Part shown: in pieces, positions 7,849 through 15,568 of the stretch
Position numbering within the stretch: position 1 is the first letter of the stretch
Layout of the letters: the number at the start of each line of letters is the position of its first letter
Assembly: GCA_002428605.1 (NCBI GenBank)
Contig: DIXH01000084.1
Coordinates: 1-27,817, forward strand
Direction of reading: 5' to 3'
Source of the DNA: Clostridiaceae bacterium UBA6085
GTDB taxonomy: Bacteria; Bacillota; Clostridia; Clostridiales; Clostridiaceae
DNA: 27,817 nt
Made by a program: the position numbers and the translations under genes
Notes under the pieces: generated by a model
Told to the model about the DNA's origin: nothing
The model's input: only the letters and a program-made list of their open reading frames with translations
Databases searched by the model: none

Positions 7849-8445
7849 CTACTCCCTAACCTTTTCGTGTTTCTCCATGATGCTGTCTATCAGGCCATAT
7901 TCCTTGGCCTGCTCAGCTCCCATGAAGTTATCCCTCTCGACGTCGTTCTGGATCTTATCCAGCGGCTGCCCGGTCTTTTCTGATAGTATCCTGTTCATCG
8001 TATCCTTTATCTGAAGTATCCTCTTCGCATGTATCTCGATGTCAGTAGCCTGTCCCTGGTATCCTCCAAGCGGCTGGTGTATCATGACCTCGCTGTTCGG
8101 AAGAGCGAATCTCTTCCCCTTGGCACCAGATGCCAGGAGGAACGCTCCCATTGATGCGGCCATGCCTATGCAGATCGTAGCCACATCGGGCTTTATGTAG
8201 TTCATTGTGTCGTAGATTGCCATTCCTGCAGTGATCGATCCACCTGGGCTGTTGATATACAGGAAAATGTCCTTGTCAGGATCTTCACTTTCCAGGAAAA
8301 TCAGCTGTGCGACCACAAGGTTCGCGGTAACGTCGGATATTTCTCCCGACAGCATTATTATCCTGTCCTTGAGGAGCCTTGAGAAGATGTCATATGACCT
8401 CTCTCCTCTGTTGGTCTGCTCAACGACCATTGGTACTAAACTCAT
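7849..8445 (-). CDS. clpP: ATP-dependent Clp protease proteolytic subunit ClpP
   Basis: A 198-residue serine peptidase that assembles into the double-heptamer proteolytic barrel. The catalytic triad is S98 (GMAASMGAF), H123 (MIHQPLGG) and D172 (ERDNFM), at exactly the usual ClpP positions. The short N-terminal segment before RSYDIFSRLL matches the family's propeptide or axial loop. AGGAGGT lies seven bases before the ATG. It has its own predicted promoter upstream, and the trigger-factor transcript ends before that promoter. No CtsR or HrcA operator was recognised in its leader. Confidence 0.98.
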   Translation of the reverse strand: MSLVPMVVEQTNRGERSYDIFSRLLKDRIIMLSGEISDVTANLVVAQLIFLESEDPDKDIFLYINSPGGSITAGMAIYDTMNYIKPDVATICIGMAASMGAFLLASGAKGKRFALPNSEVMIHQPLGGYQGQATDIEIHAKRILQIKDTMNRILSEKTGQPLDKIQNDVERDNFMGAEQAKEYGLIDSIMEKHEKVRE

Positions 8446-8480
8446 TGTAGACCTCCTGATTTAAAAAGATTTCTTTGTAT

Positions 8481-8507
8481 ATTATACCCTAAAAATCTTA
8501 ACTGCAA
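8481..8507 (-). promoter_or_regulatory. predicted clpP-clpX promoter
   Basis: On the minus strand a perfect TATAAT (8481-8486) is preceded by TTGCAG (8502-8507) with a 15-base spacer. The spacing is short, so the -35 may instead be TAGTTG a few bases further out. Transcription would start about 30 bases before the clpP ATG. No GGTCAAA-type CtsR repeats were seen. Confidence 0.55.
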
Positions 8508-8575
8508 CTAAAATGCATTATAAACAATGTATTAACGCCTGCAAAACCTCGATCCAAGGTCATTTGAAGGCAGAA

Positions 8576-8605
8576 ATTGCCAGAGGAGAGCACTCTTCTG
8601 GCAAT
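8576..8605 (-). terminator. terminator hairpin after trigger factor gene
   Basis: ATTGCCAGA and TCTGGCAAT form a perfect 9-bp outer stem, with a GAG/CTC inner stem. It begins 11 bases after the tig stop on the minus strand. The tail ATTTCTG is only weakly U-rich. It separates tig from the clpP promoter. Confidence 0.7.
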
Positions 8606-8615
8606 CTGGTCTTGC

Positions 8616-9911
8616 TTATTCTGCGTCTTTGGCTGCAAGAGTCTCAAGGAGCGCAAACGCCTTTTCTGTCTTTATCTCCATTTCAAGGTCAGGTCTGTTC
8701 GATCCAAGCAGGATCTCCATGAACTTCTCCTTGCTTTCTCCGTACTGTCCGGCTATCTCTTCAGCCTTTGCAGTCACTTCTTCATCTGTTGCAAGAAGGC
8801 CTTCCTTCTCGATTATCTTGGAGAGGACAAGGTCGTTCTTGACTATCTTCTGTGCGTTTTCCTTGAACATGTCCCTGAGTCCGTTGTCGTTCGAGCCAGT
8901 CATCTCCATGTACATCTTCTTGTCAACGCCCTGGTATGCAAGCCTCTGCTCGAAGTCCTGGACAAGCCTGTCGACCTGTGTCTCCACCATTGACTCCGGA
9001 ATGTCTATCTCAGTCTTCTCAACTACAGCCGCAAGAAGGCTGTTCCTGTACTCGGACTCTTCCTTCTTCTTTCCTGCTTCCCTGAGCTTAGCTGCTATGC
9101 TTTCCTTCAGCTCGGCAAGTGTCTCGAACTCGGATACCTCTGAAGCGAACTCGTCGTCAATCTCAGGATACTCCTTTGCCTTGATGTCAAGGACCTTTAC
9201 CTCGAAATCGGCGACCTTGCCGTTAAGGCTCTCAACGCCGTAGCTCTCTGGGAAGGTTACTGTTACTACCTTCTCGTCCCCAGCCTTGAGGCCCTTGAGC
9301 TGCTCCTCGAAGTTGTCTATGAATGTGCCTGAACCGATCTCAAGCTCGAAGCTTTCGCCCTTGCCGCCCTCGAATTCAACTCCGTCTACCTTGCCAAGAA
9401 AATCGATGACTGCAGTGTCCTTGTCCTCGATCACACTGCCTTCAGCCTTCGATACAAGCCTTGCATTCTTTTCCCTGAGGCCTTCGATCTCCTTCTCTAC
9501 CTCTGCTTCATCAGCAGGATAGGATGGCTTTGCTACGCTCAGTCCCTTGTACTCAGCTACCTCGAACTCAGGATATACATCAACTGTCGCCTTGTAAAGG
9601 AAGTCCTTTCCTTCTTCAATCTGTGTTATGTCGATATCAGGATAGCCTACCGGGCTGATTTCTGTCTGTGCCACAGCCTGAGGATATGTCTCGTTCAGAA
9701 GCGCATTGCTCGCATCATCGAACAGAACCTCCACTCCGTAGAATCTCTTTACCATATGGAATGGTGCTTTTCCTGGCCTGAATCCCTGTACCCTGAAATT
9801 TCCTGCATTCTTCTTGAAAGCCTTCTGCAGGGCTTCATCGAACTTCTTGCTTTCTACTGCAACTTCAAGCAGTACCTTGCTCGAGCTGAGCTTCTCCAAT
9901 TTGACATCCAT
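8616..9911 (-). CDS. tig: trigger factor (ribosome-associated chaperone / prolyl isomerase)
   Basis: The first chaperone to meet nascent chains at the ribosome exit tunnel, 431 residues long. The N-terminal ribosome-binding domain has the signature FRVQGFRPGKAP (about residues 38-50). The central FKBP-like isomerase domain covers about residues 155-245 (DTAVIDFLGKVDG onward). The helical C-terminal domain forms the chaperone arms. AGGAGGAATTTATATT precedes the ATG, and a near-consensus promoter lies just upstream. Its place in front of clpP-clpX-lon is the standard Firmicute order linking folding and degradation. Confidence 0.98.
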   Translation of the reverse strand: MDVKLEKLSSSKVLLEVAVESKKFDEALQKAFKKNAGNFRVQGFRPGKAPFHMVKRFYGVEVLFDDASNALLNETYPQAVAQTEISPVGYPDIDITQIEEGKDFLYKATVDVYPEFEVAEYKGLSVAKPSYPADEAEVEKEIEGLREKNARLVSKAEGSVIEDKDTAVIDFLGKVDGVEFEGGKGESFELEIGSGTFIDNFEEQLKGLKAGDEKVVTVTFPESYGVESLNGKVADFEVKVLDIKAKEYPEIDDEFASEVSEFETLAELKESIAAKLREAGKKKEESEYRNSLLAAVVEKTEIDIPESMVETQVDRLVQDFEQRLAYQGVDKKMYMEMTGSNDNGLRDMFKENAQKIVKNDLVLSKIIEKEGLLATDEEVTAKAEEIAGQYGESKEKFMEILLGSNRPDLEMEIKTEKAFALLETLAAKDAE

Positions 9912-9965
9912 AATATAAATTCCTCCTATACCCTTTCGGGTCTCTTTTCAAATACTAACCAATAT

Positions 9966-9994
9966 ATTATATATGAACTTTAACGTATTTTCAA
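9966..9994 (-). promoter_or_regulatory. predicted tig promoter
   Basis: On the minus strand TTGAAA (9989-9994), exactly 17 bases, then TATAAT (9966-9971). This is a near-consensus sigma-A promoter about 45 bases before the tig start. It begins only six bases after the stop codon of the preceding gene. Confidence 0.8.
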
Positions 9995-9999
9995 TGCTG

Positions 10000-10782
10000 T
10001 CATAAAAGTCCTGCAAGCAGCCTACGGCTCCTGGCAAGGTCCTCCACCGTATCATAGTTGTCCCTGTATACCTCTATGATTCCTGGACCCCTGTAGCCGG
10101 CCCTTCCAAGACGTTCCTTCAGCTCGTTGTAATCGAAGGTTCCCTTTCCGGGCAGAAGGCAGGTGTGGTCCCTGTCATTGTCGTTAAGGTGCAGGTTCAC
10201 AAGGTCCGTGCCGTATATGTCAAGATAATCATAGGGAGACCTTCCAGCCTTCACAGCCTGCTTGATGTCAAGGGTGAACTTCAGGGGACCCCTGACTCCA
10301 TCCTTCAGCCGCTTCAGATATTCAATGTCACCTGACAGGCACCACGACACATTCTCCTGCCCTATGGACATGCCCTGTTCACCCGCAGCATCTATCATCT
10401 TCTCATAGACATAGATGATGTCCTTCATCTGGATCTTGTTTCCATGGTTCGAAACGAGGCCGTGGAACGTATAGACCTTAGCACCCATTATATTCCCGAA
10501 CCTTACGAAATCCTTGAATATCCTGAAGAAGTCATCCCGTCTTCTCTCATACCTGTCAAACAGATATGGTTCAAATGCAGAGCTTACTGTGTGTATTGAG
10601 CTCACCTTGAAATCATTGTTTTTAGCGATGTCAGCAAGCATATGCCCATAGTCCTCGGTGAACTCCGAGAAGCTGTTGGCGAATATTTCGCCTGTCCTGA
10701 ACCCCTTGGACGCAACAAGCCTTATCGCATCCTCGGTGGTCTCGTCAGGATAGAATATTGCGGTTGATACCCCTATGTCCAC
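10000..10782 (-). CDS. sugar phosphate isomerase/epimerase-like TIM barrel
   Basis: A 260-residue member of the xylose-isomerase-like / AP endonuclease 2 superfamily. The barrel starts MDIGVSTAIFYPD. Likely metal-binding positions are the acidic and histidine residues in GQENVSW, FTLDIKQA, NLHLNDND and GIIEVYRDNYD, the strand ends used in this fold. It may isomerise a sugar or inositol derivative; no substrate can be named. A role in abasic-site repair is less likely, because the length and His pattern are not those of Nfo. The start is a GTG at 10782, served by GAGGAG seven bases upstream. That ribosome binding site is the last arm of a tandem repeat array, which suggests post-transcriptional control. 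Confidence 0.8.
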   Translation of the reverse strand: MDIGVSTAIFYPDETTEDAIRLVASKGFRTGEIFANSFSEFTEDYGHMLADIAKNNDFKVSSIHTVSSAFEPYLFDRYERRRDDFFRIFKDFVRFGNIMGAKVYTFHGLVSNHGNKIQMKDIIYVYEKMIDAAGEQGMSIGQENVSWCLSGDIEYLKRLKDGVRGPLKFTLDIKQAVKAGRSPYDYLDIYGTDLVNLHLNDNDRDHTCLLPGKGTFDYNELKERLGRAGYRGPGIIEVYRDNYDTVEDLARSRRLLAGLL

Positions 10783-10786
10783 ATCA

Positions 10787-10906
10787 CCACTCCTCTATGT
10801 ACTTCTACTCAGGAGTGGTTCACACCACTCCTCTATACTTCTACTCATGAGTGGTTCACACCACTCCTCTATGTACTTCTAATCAGGAGTGATTCAGATC
10901 ACTCCT
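10787..10906 (-). repeat. tandem hairpin array: three 36-38-bp repeats carrying SD-like arms
   Basis: Three direct repeats lie at 10787-10824, 10825-10860 and 10861-10898, followed by a partial eight-base copy (10899-10906). Each junction makes a hairpin with a six-base loop: 10811-10832 (AGGAGTGG/CCACTCCT), 10847-10868 (ATGAGTGG/CCACTCCT, one mismatch) and 10885-10906 (AGGAGTGA/TCACTCCT). The last differs from the first at one stem position with a compensating change on the other arm. On the minus-strand mRNA the arm reads AGGAGTGG, and the final unpaired copy (10787-10794) is the Shine-Dalgarno of the downstream GTG start. The array begins inside the stop codon of the preceding gene. Confidence 0.85.
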
Positions 10907-11666
10907 TTACCACCTTCAGCTCCGGAGTAAGGTAACTGACCTTTCCATCCATTGTCACCATGAGCCCCTTGTCTGTCAGCTCACCGAAAATGACTTCACT
11001 TCCCTTTATGCTCTGAAAGCTCCTGTGTGTCTTTTCAGTGATGTCGTATACATACATGTACCTTTCATCAGCTTTGAACCACGGAAGCATAGACATGAAA
11101 ACAACCTGGGTGTCCGAAAGGAACCTGGGCTCCTCTGACCAGATGAAACCATCTATCCTTGCCATTATGCTTTCCTTAGATTCTGTATAGCCCCTGCTGT
11201 TCTTGTATACCCTGTAGGTTATGTCAGTCTGTATCCCAGTCTCATCAACAAGGACCATTTCCTGAGCTGCCTTGTCAAATACCACTGCAAGCTTCTTTGA
11301 AGGAGATATGTCACCTGACCAGAATTCGGTATCATCTACCGGGAGAAAGCTTATGGCACCCTCCTTCATCTCATAGAAGACCTCAGCTTCATTTCCGGAA
11401 GGAAGCATAACCTTGTATGACTCAGGCACCGGCACCTCCGGCTTTTCTTCAGCTGCCGGGACAGTCGGGATGACTGTCGGGTTCTCCTTCAGGTACTTTT
11501 CCTCCGCTATCCTCTGCCTTACCTGTTCAACCTTGTTCATCAGCGGCTTGTATACTATCAGTGCGATCACCAGTATCACCGCTGTTCCAATTGCCAGGTT
11601 CTTCAGGAACGCCTTTCTTTTTCTTCTCTTTTCATACTTGCTGCTGAATATGCTCGTCTTGGCCAT
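10899..11666 (-). CDS. uncharacterised single-pass membrane protein
   Basis: I do not recognise this 255-residue protein. A strongly basic N-terminus (SKYEKRRKRKAFLKN) is followed by one hydrophobic segment (about residues 23-41, LAIGTAVILVIALIVYKPL). A charged coiled stretch and a Pro/Glu-rich linker (TVIPTVPAAEEKPEVPVPE) come next. The rest (about residues 85-255) alternates short strands, such as KLAVVFDKAAQEMVLVDE and YMYVYDITEKTHRSF, like a partial beta-propeller or extracytoplasmic sensor domain. Orientation by the positive-inside rule puts this domain outside. The ATG at 11666 has AAGGAG eight bases upstream, inside the end of the preceding small ORF. The stop lies within the hairpin array. 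Confidence 0.75.
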   Translation of the reverse strand: MAKTSIFSSKYEKRRKRKAFLKNLAIGTAVILVIALIVYKPLMNKVEQVRQRIAEEKYLKENPTVIPTVPAAEEKPEVPVPESYKVMLPSGNEAEVFYEMKEGAISFLPVDDTEFWSGDISPSKKLAVVFDKAAQEMVLVDETGIQTDITYRVYKNSRGYTESKESIMARIDGFIWSEEPRFLSDTQVVFMSMLPWFKADERYMYVYDITEKTHRSFQSIKGSEVIFGELTDKGLMVTMDGKVSYLTPELKVVKE

Positions 11667-11671
11667 AAGTC

Positions 11672-11836
11672 TCACTCCTTGATGTCAGTCGGGCCTTTTT
11701 TCAGCATCCCGTCGTTTATCGAATTGCCATTGCCGCATCTGCAGCCGCCTTCCTTGCAGCATGAGCCTTCACGCTCGAAATTATCAGTATAGTCCTCATA
11801 GCCGTGTTCCGGCTTTTCCTTCAGGAATTCATTCAC
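11672..11836 (-). CDS. 54-aa cysteine-rich small protein downstream of thiI
   Basis: This small frame starts at a GTG whose last bases overlap the thiI stop (GTGA), with GGGAGG 10 bases upstream. It ends five bases before the next gene's ATG and contains that gene's ribosome binding site, so it is tightly coupled on both sides. The peptide begins MNEFLKEKPEHGYEDYTDNF and contains SCCKEGGCRCGNG, that is CC-x4-C-x-C, in an otherwise acidic, soluble sequence without a signal peptide. Four cysteines in nine residues suggest metal or persulfide binding. Placement after a cysteine desulfurase and ThiI fits sulfur handling, but this is inference. I know no named family for it. Confidence 0.65.
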   Translation of the reverse strand: MNEFLKEKPEHGYEDYTDNFEREGSCCKEGGCRCGNGNSINDGMLKKGPTDIKE

Positions 11837-12981
11837 AGGTCAAACACCTCCCTGCCTTCCACAGCCCTTTCTACAAGGGCTTCAACGTCAAGGGCCTGTT
11901 CATGGGCCTTTATGATCTTGAGCTTTGGTTTGGTCACCGGATGCTTCGGTACAAATATGGTGCAGCAATCCTCATATGGAAGTATCGAGGTCTCGAACGT
12001 CCCTATTTCCTCAGCTATCTTAATGATGTCAGTCTTGTCCATTGCGACCAGCGGCCTGAATACCGGCCTGTCACCTGCATCATCTGAAACCACAAGGCTC
12101 TCCATTGTCTGTGAGGCTACCTGGCCTATGCTCTCGCCTGTGGTAACGGAATGGATACCAAGCTTTTCAGCCAGATTGCAAGCGCACATCATCATGAACC
12201 TTCTCATGATTATGGTAAGCTCATCCTCAGGGCATTTCTCCATGATGGACATCTGAATTTCCGTGAAAGGAACCACATGAAGCCTTATGGCTCCAGTGTA
12301 GCCCGACAGGATCCTGGCAAGCTCCTTGACCTTGTCCTTGGCCCTCTCTGATGTGTAGGGATGGCTGTGATAGTAGATTGCATGGACTTCGATCCCTCTC
12401 TTTGCCATCATATATCCAGCAACCGGTGAATCTATTCCACCTGAAAGCATGAGCATGGTGCTGCCGTTCATTCCATATGGCATTCCCTGAACAGCCCTTA
12501 CCCTCTTGAGATAAACATAGGCCTTGTCCCTTATCTCAACGTTCACTGTTATGTCAGGCTTCCTGACATCCACCGTATAACCATCAAGGGCGTCAAGAAT
12601 CCTTCCTCCCAGTTCCATGCTGATTTCCATGGAATTCATGGGGAACCGCTTGTCAGCCCTCTTGGTCTCCACCTTGAAGGTGCTTCCCCTGGGATAAGAC
12701 GCGACTACCTGAATAGCCAGCTCCGCCATTCCTTCCATGGTCCTTTCAGTCTCCTTTACAAGGCATACCTCGGAGACCCCGAAGACCCTCGAGGTCTTCT
12801 CAAGCAGCCTTTCAGCCTCAGGTCCCCTGATGAACCATCTGTTCTGGTCCGTCACGAACTCGTACTCCTCACCCTTCAGGACATTCTTTATGTTCGACCT
12901 GAGCTTCTGCTCGAACTTCCCCCGGTTAAGACCCTTAAGGAATATTTCCGGAGCATATTTTACAAGTATCAATTCATTCAA
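11833..12981 (-). CDS. thiI: tRNA 4-thiouridine synthetase ThiI
   Basis: ThiI adenylates U8 of tRNA and delivers sulfur to make 4-thiouridine; in some bacteria it also serves thiazole synthesis. The 382-residue protein has a ferredoxin-like N-terminal segment and THUMP domain (about residues 1-165). The PP-loop adenylation domain follows, with SGGIDSPVAGY (S180-S185 start). The C-terminal rhodanese domain of the E. coli enzyme is absent, as in most Firmicutes, which use a dedicated NifS-like desulfurase; that gene lies directly upstream. GGGAGGAAATAA before the ATG overlaps the end of the desulfurase gene, showing coupling. Confidence 0.96.
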   Translation of the reverse strand: MNELILVKYAPEIFLKGLNRGKFEQKLRSNIKNVLKGEEYEFVTDQNRWFIRGPEAERLLEKTSRVFGVSEVCLVKETERTMEGMAELAIQVVASYPRGSTFKVETKRADKRFPMNSMEISMELGGRILDALDGYTVDVRKPDITVNVEIRDKAYVYLKRVRAVQGMPYGMNGSTMLMLSGGIDSPVAGYMMAKRGIEVHAIYYHSHPYTSERAKDKVKELARILSGYTGAIRLHVVPFTEIQMSIMEKCPEDELTIIMRRFMMMCACNLAEKLGIHSVTTGESIGQVASQTMESLVVSDDAGDRPVFRPLVAMDKTDIIKIAEEIGTFETSILPYEDCCTIFVPKHPVTKPKLKIIKAHEQALDVEALVERAVEGREVFDL

Positions 12982-12985
12982 AGCT

Positions 12986-14116
12986 TTATTTCCTCCCGAG
13001 GAAGCTGAAGGCTTCCTTCATCGCTTCCAGCGCATGATCAACTTCATCATCTGACGTAAATGCCGACAGGGACAGCCTTATGCTTCCCTTTATTTCCTTC
13101 TGGGACATACCCATTGCTGAAAGCACATGGCTGTCCTTAGTGCTGTTTGACGAACATGCGGATCCAGTTGAGACGCATACCCCTTTTTCACTGAGATACC
13201 TGAGAAGCACCTCACCTCTCAAAAATGGTGCGGAGATGCTCAGTATGTACGGTGATGTGGTCTCAAGCGGCGAGTTGAAGACAATTCCATCAACCCTTGA
13301 GAGCTCCTCGATGAGCCTGCCTTTCAGAGAATAAACCCTGCTGTAGTGCTCATTTATCTTATTCCCCATCTCCCTGATGCTCTCAGCGAATCCGAGGATA
13401 CCTGATACATTAAGGGTACCGGCCCTCATACCCATCTCATGGCTTCCGCCGTGGACAAGTGATTCAAGCTTCAGGCCCTTCCTGACAAACAGCATTCCGA
13501 CGCCCTTCGGTCCATGGACCTTGTGCGCAGATGCTGTCATGAAGTCGATCCCTTCTTTCCTTACATCCACAGGCAGCTTCATGAGTCCCTGCACAGCGTC
13601 TACATGGAGCCTCGCCCTGGAGCCTGATCCCCTTATTATTGAAGCTACCTCACCAATAGGATTGATGGCTCCGGTCTCATTGTTGACCATCATCACGGAT
13701 ACCAGGGATGTGTTCTTCCTGAGCGAGCCACGAAGCTCATCCAGGTCAAAGCTGCCGAACCTGTCCGATTTCAGCCTTGTGACCTCTACACCGGACCTTT
13801 CAGCGTATTCCATTGACCTCATCACGCTTGGATGCTCTGTGGAAGTAGTTATAAAATGCGCCCCTTCCCTTATGAAGGATTTTATCACCTGGTTGTTGCC
13901 CTCAGACGCGGAGGCATTGAAGATGATCTCCTCTTTCTGTGCGCCGATTGCAGATGCAATTGTCGCCCTTGCTTCGGAGACCGCATCATCGGCAGCCATT
14001 CCGACCCTGTGCAGAGAGCTGGTGTTTCCCCATAGCTCGCCCAGCGATGAACAGACCTTTTCTATTACAGCCCTTGAAGGCCTTGTCGTTGCAGCATTGT
14101 CAAGGTATGCTTCCAT
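12986..14116 (-). CDS. NifS/IscS-like cysteine desulfurase, partner of ThiI
   Basis: A class V aminotransferase-fold PLP enzyme that removes sulfur from cysteine as an enzyme-bound persulfide. In the 376-residue chain the PLP lysine is K199 (ASAHKVHGPKG) and the persulfide cysteine is C321 (STGSACSSN). The N-terminus (AYLDNAATTRPS) is diagnostic. Its position four bases before thiI matches Bacillus subtilis nifZ-thiI, where the desulfurase is dedicated to 4-thiouridine synthesis; the same partner role is inferred here. CAGGAG precedes the ATG at good distance. The group I-type active-site loop suggests it could also serve iron-sulfur assembly, but no scaffold gene is adjacent. Confidence 0.95.
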   Translation of the reverse strand: MEAYLDNAATTRPSRAVIEKVCSSLGELWGNTSSLHRVGMAADDAVSEARATIASAIGAQKEEIIFNASASEGNNQVIKSFIREGAHFITTSTEHPSVMRSMEYAERSGVEVTRLKSDRFGSFDLDELRGSLRKNTSLVSVMMVNNETGAINPIGEVASIIRGSGSRARLHVDAVQGLMKLPVDVRKEGIDFMTASAHKVHGPKGVGMLFVRKGLKLESLVHGGSHEMGMRAGTLNVSGILGFAESIREMGNKINEHYSRVYSLKGRLIEELSRVDGIVFNSPLETTSPYILSISAPFLRGEVLLRYLSEKGVCVSTGSACSSNSTKDSHVLSAMGMSQKEIKGSIRLSLSAFTSDDEVDHALEAMKEAFSFLGRK

Positions 14117-14169
14117 ATTATTCTCCTGACCTCAAAAATTAACTAAAGCTAAATGTACCACAAGACAGT

Positions 14170-15327
14170 TCAAACCTCAAGCCTGAGAAGGGCTTCATAT
14201 ATTCTTGATATGAAACCGCGAAGCTCAGCCTCGTCCTTCAGATACCCCTGAGCCATTGACCGTCCTCCGCCTCCCCTGAAGTCGAAGCCTGCCTTGGCCT
14301 CAGAAAAGAGCTTCCCGGCATGGGCCTTTTCTCCGGTGAACGCGTATACCCTGAAATCTTCCTCCCGATAGAGCACTGCGACCTTGCCCCTTTTGGCAAG
14401 TGCTTCACCGATCTTCCTTATGACCTCGGGATCGAACCTTAATGAGGCTACCACGAAATCTTCTCCAAACGTGTCCGCCACAGCCTCAGCAAGATGGTCC
14501 GAGAGCTCTTCATTCTTCTTCTCGAGAACCTCCTTATCCTGGATCAGACTCACAACCCTGAAAGGCAGCTCGTCATTTCCGGCCATCAGTTCCCTTCTGA
14601 GAGTCTTCAGTATTTCTTCTGCCTCCAATATATAGTCATAAGCCCGCTTCCCGGCATAAAAATATATCCTTGAGCCTTCCTTATATCTTTCGGCCTTTGC
14701 GATCCTCAGTATAAGCAGCCTACCCAGCATATCGACATGGGTTCCGCCGCAGGCCGACGAATCTATGTCCCCGATCCTTATTATCCTGATTCCGGAGGAC
14801 AGGCTGGTCTCCTTCCTGAGCGCAATGTCCCTGAGACCTCCAAGGTCAGTCACAAAATCGTTGACCTTTAGATTCTCCATGATAAGCCTGTTGGCCTTCT
14901 CTTCGGCAAGTCTCAGCTCCTCCTCGGAAATAAGCCTGTCAGTATCTATCGTGGAATGCTTTGCTCCAAGATGGAAGCTTAAGGTGTTTGCACCGAAGCC
15001 ATCCGACAATACCGCCGAAAGAAGGTGCTGGGCGGTATGCTGGGTGCTGTGGTCCTCCCGGGTGCTGCGGTCTATTTCACATGAAACCGGCATGTTGATT
15101 GTAAGTCCTGCATATTCTGCAAGCTCATGGAAGACCTCCCCGTCTTTCCTTGCTACTGACAATACTTCCCTTCCATTGATAGTACCCTTGTCGGAAGGCT
15201 GACCTCCTCCTTCAGGATAGAACCAGCTCTCATGGAGGGTCAGAAATACCTTCCCGTCCTCAACGCTGATGCTTTTGATCCTGGTTTCGAACGACAGCTT
15301 GTCCCTGTCCCTGTGGTAAAGCTCCAT
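14170..15327 (-). CDS. alanyl-tRNA editing protein, AlaX-L type
   Basis: A free-standing trans-editing hydrolase that removes serine or glycine wrongly attached to tRNA(Ala). The 385-residue chain resembles the editing half of AlaRS. It has the zinc motif HTAQH (H97, H101) plus CGGTH (C193, H197), then a helical region. The C-terminal DHHA1-type domain has GGGGRSMAQG (about residues 352-361). The presence of the C-terminal domain makes it the long AlaX-L form. The start is ATG at 15327 behind a GGGG-type site. The next gene (cysteine desulfurase) begins 53 bases after its stop, so the two may share a transcript. Confidence 0.9.
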   Translation of the reverse strand: MELYHRDRDKLSFETRIKSISVEDGKVFLTLHESWFYPEGGGQPSDKGTINGREVLSVARKDGEVFHELAEYAGLTINMPVSCEIDRSTREDHSTQHTAQHLLSAVLSDGFGANTLSFHLGAKHSTIDTDRLISEEELRLAEEKANRLIMENLKVNDFVTDLGGLRDIALRKETSLSSGIRIIRIGDIDSSACGGTHVDMLGRLLILRIAKAERYKEGSRIYFYAGKRAYDYILEAEEILKTLRRELMAGNDELPFRVVSLIQDKEVLEKKNEELSDHLAEAVADTFGEDFVVASLRFDPEVIRKIGEALAKRGKVAVLYREEDFRVYAFTGEKAHAGKLFSEAKAGFDFRGGGGRSMAQGYLKDEAELRGFISRIYEALLRLEV

Positions 15328-15482
15328 TTAATGCACCCCTTCTGCTATGTTTCAGCTACATTTTACCAGATGAACGGCGATAGCGCCATTTCATCGCATG
15401 GATCGGTCACCGGTTAATCCAACTTGCCATATAGCCTGAAGGGAGGTAAAGGGGGGTTCAAGCAGATTTCCCTGCAGAGATG

Positions 15483-15546
15483 TTAAAACACATGTTTTAA
15501 TTTTCACATGTATTTTAATTTGGTTTTAACGATGAGCCCATATAAT
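15483..15546 (+). promoter_or_regulatory. predicted pspC promoter with upstream palindrome
   Basis: A TATAAT at 15541-15546 has a weak -35 (TTTGGT, 15519-15524) at a 16-base distance. Just upstream is the palindrome TTAAAACA-CA-TGTTTTAA (15483-15500). A further inverted pair, GTTAAAAC/GTTTTAAC (15482-15489 and 15523-15530), reaches the -35. These AT-rich dyads look like a binding site for a regulator. The alaX-pspC intergenic region (15328-15568) is divergent and holds no gene. Confidence 0.5.
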
Positions 15547-15568
15547 CAAGGTGTAGTAAAGGAGTGGA

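Noticed and set aside
8446..8560. CtsR or HrcA (CIRCE) operator before clpP
   Set aside because: Neither the GGTCAAA tandem heptads nor the CIRCE inverted repeat could be found in the leader or promoter.
10787..10906. Possible short CRISPR array
   Set aside because: The units are contiguous direct repeats without unique spacers, there are only three, no cas genes are near, and the last copy serves as a ribosome binding site.
12986..14129. A 250-codon frame opposite the cysteine desulfurase
   Set aside because: Long only because of the codon composition of the real gene; Ser/Pro/Leu-rich with no motif, while the minus strand carries the PLP lysine and catalytic cysteine.
15328..15480. T-box or other riboswitch in front of alaX or pspC
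   Set aside because: No T-box bulge sequence, specifier loop or conserved riboswitch core was visible; there are only small dyads.
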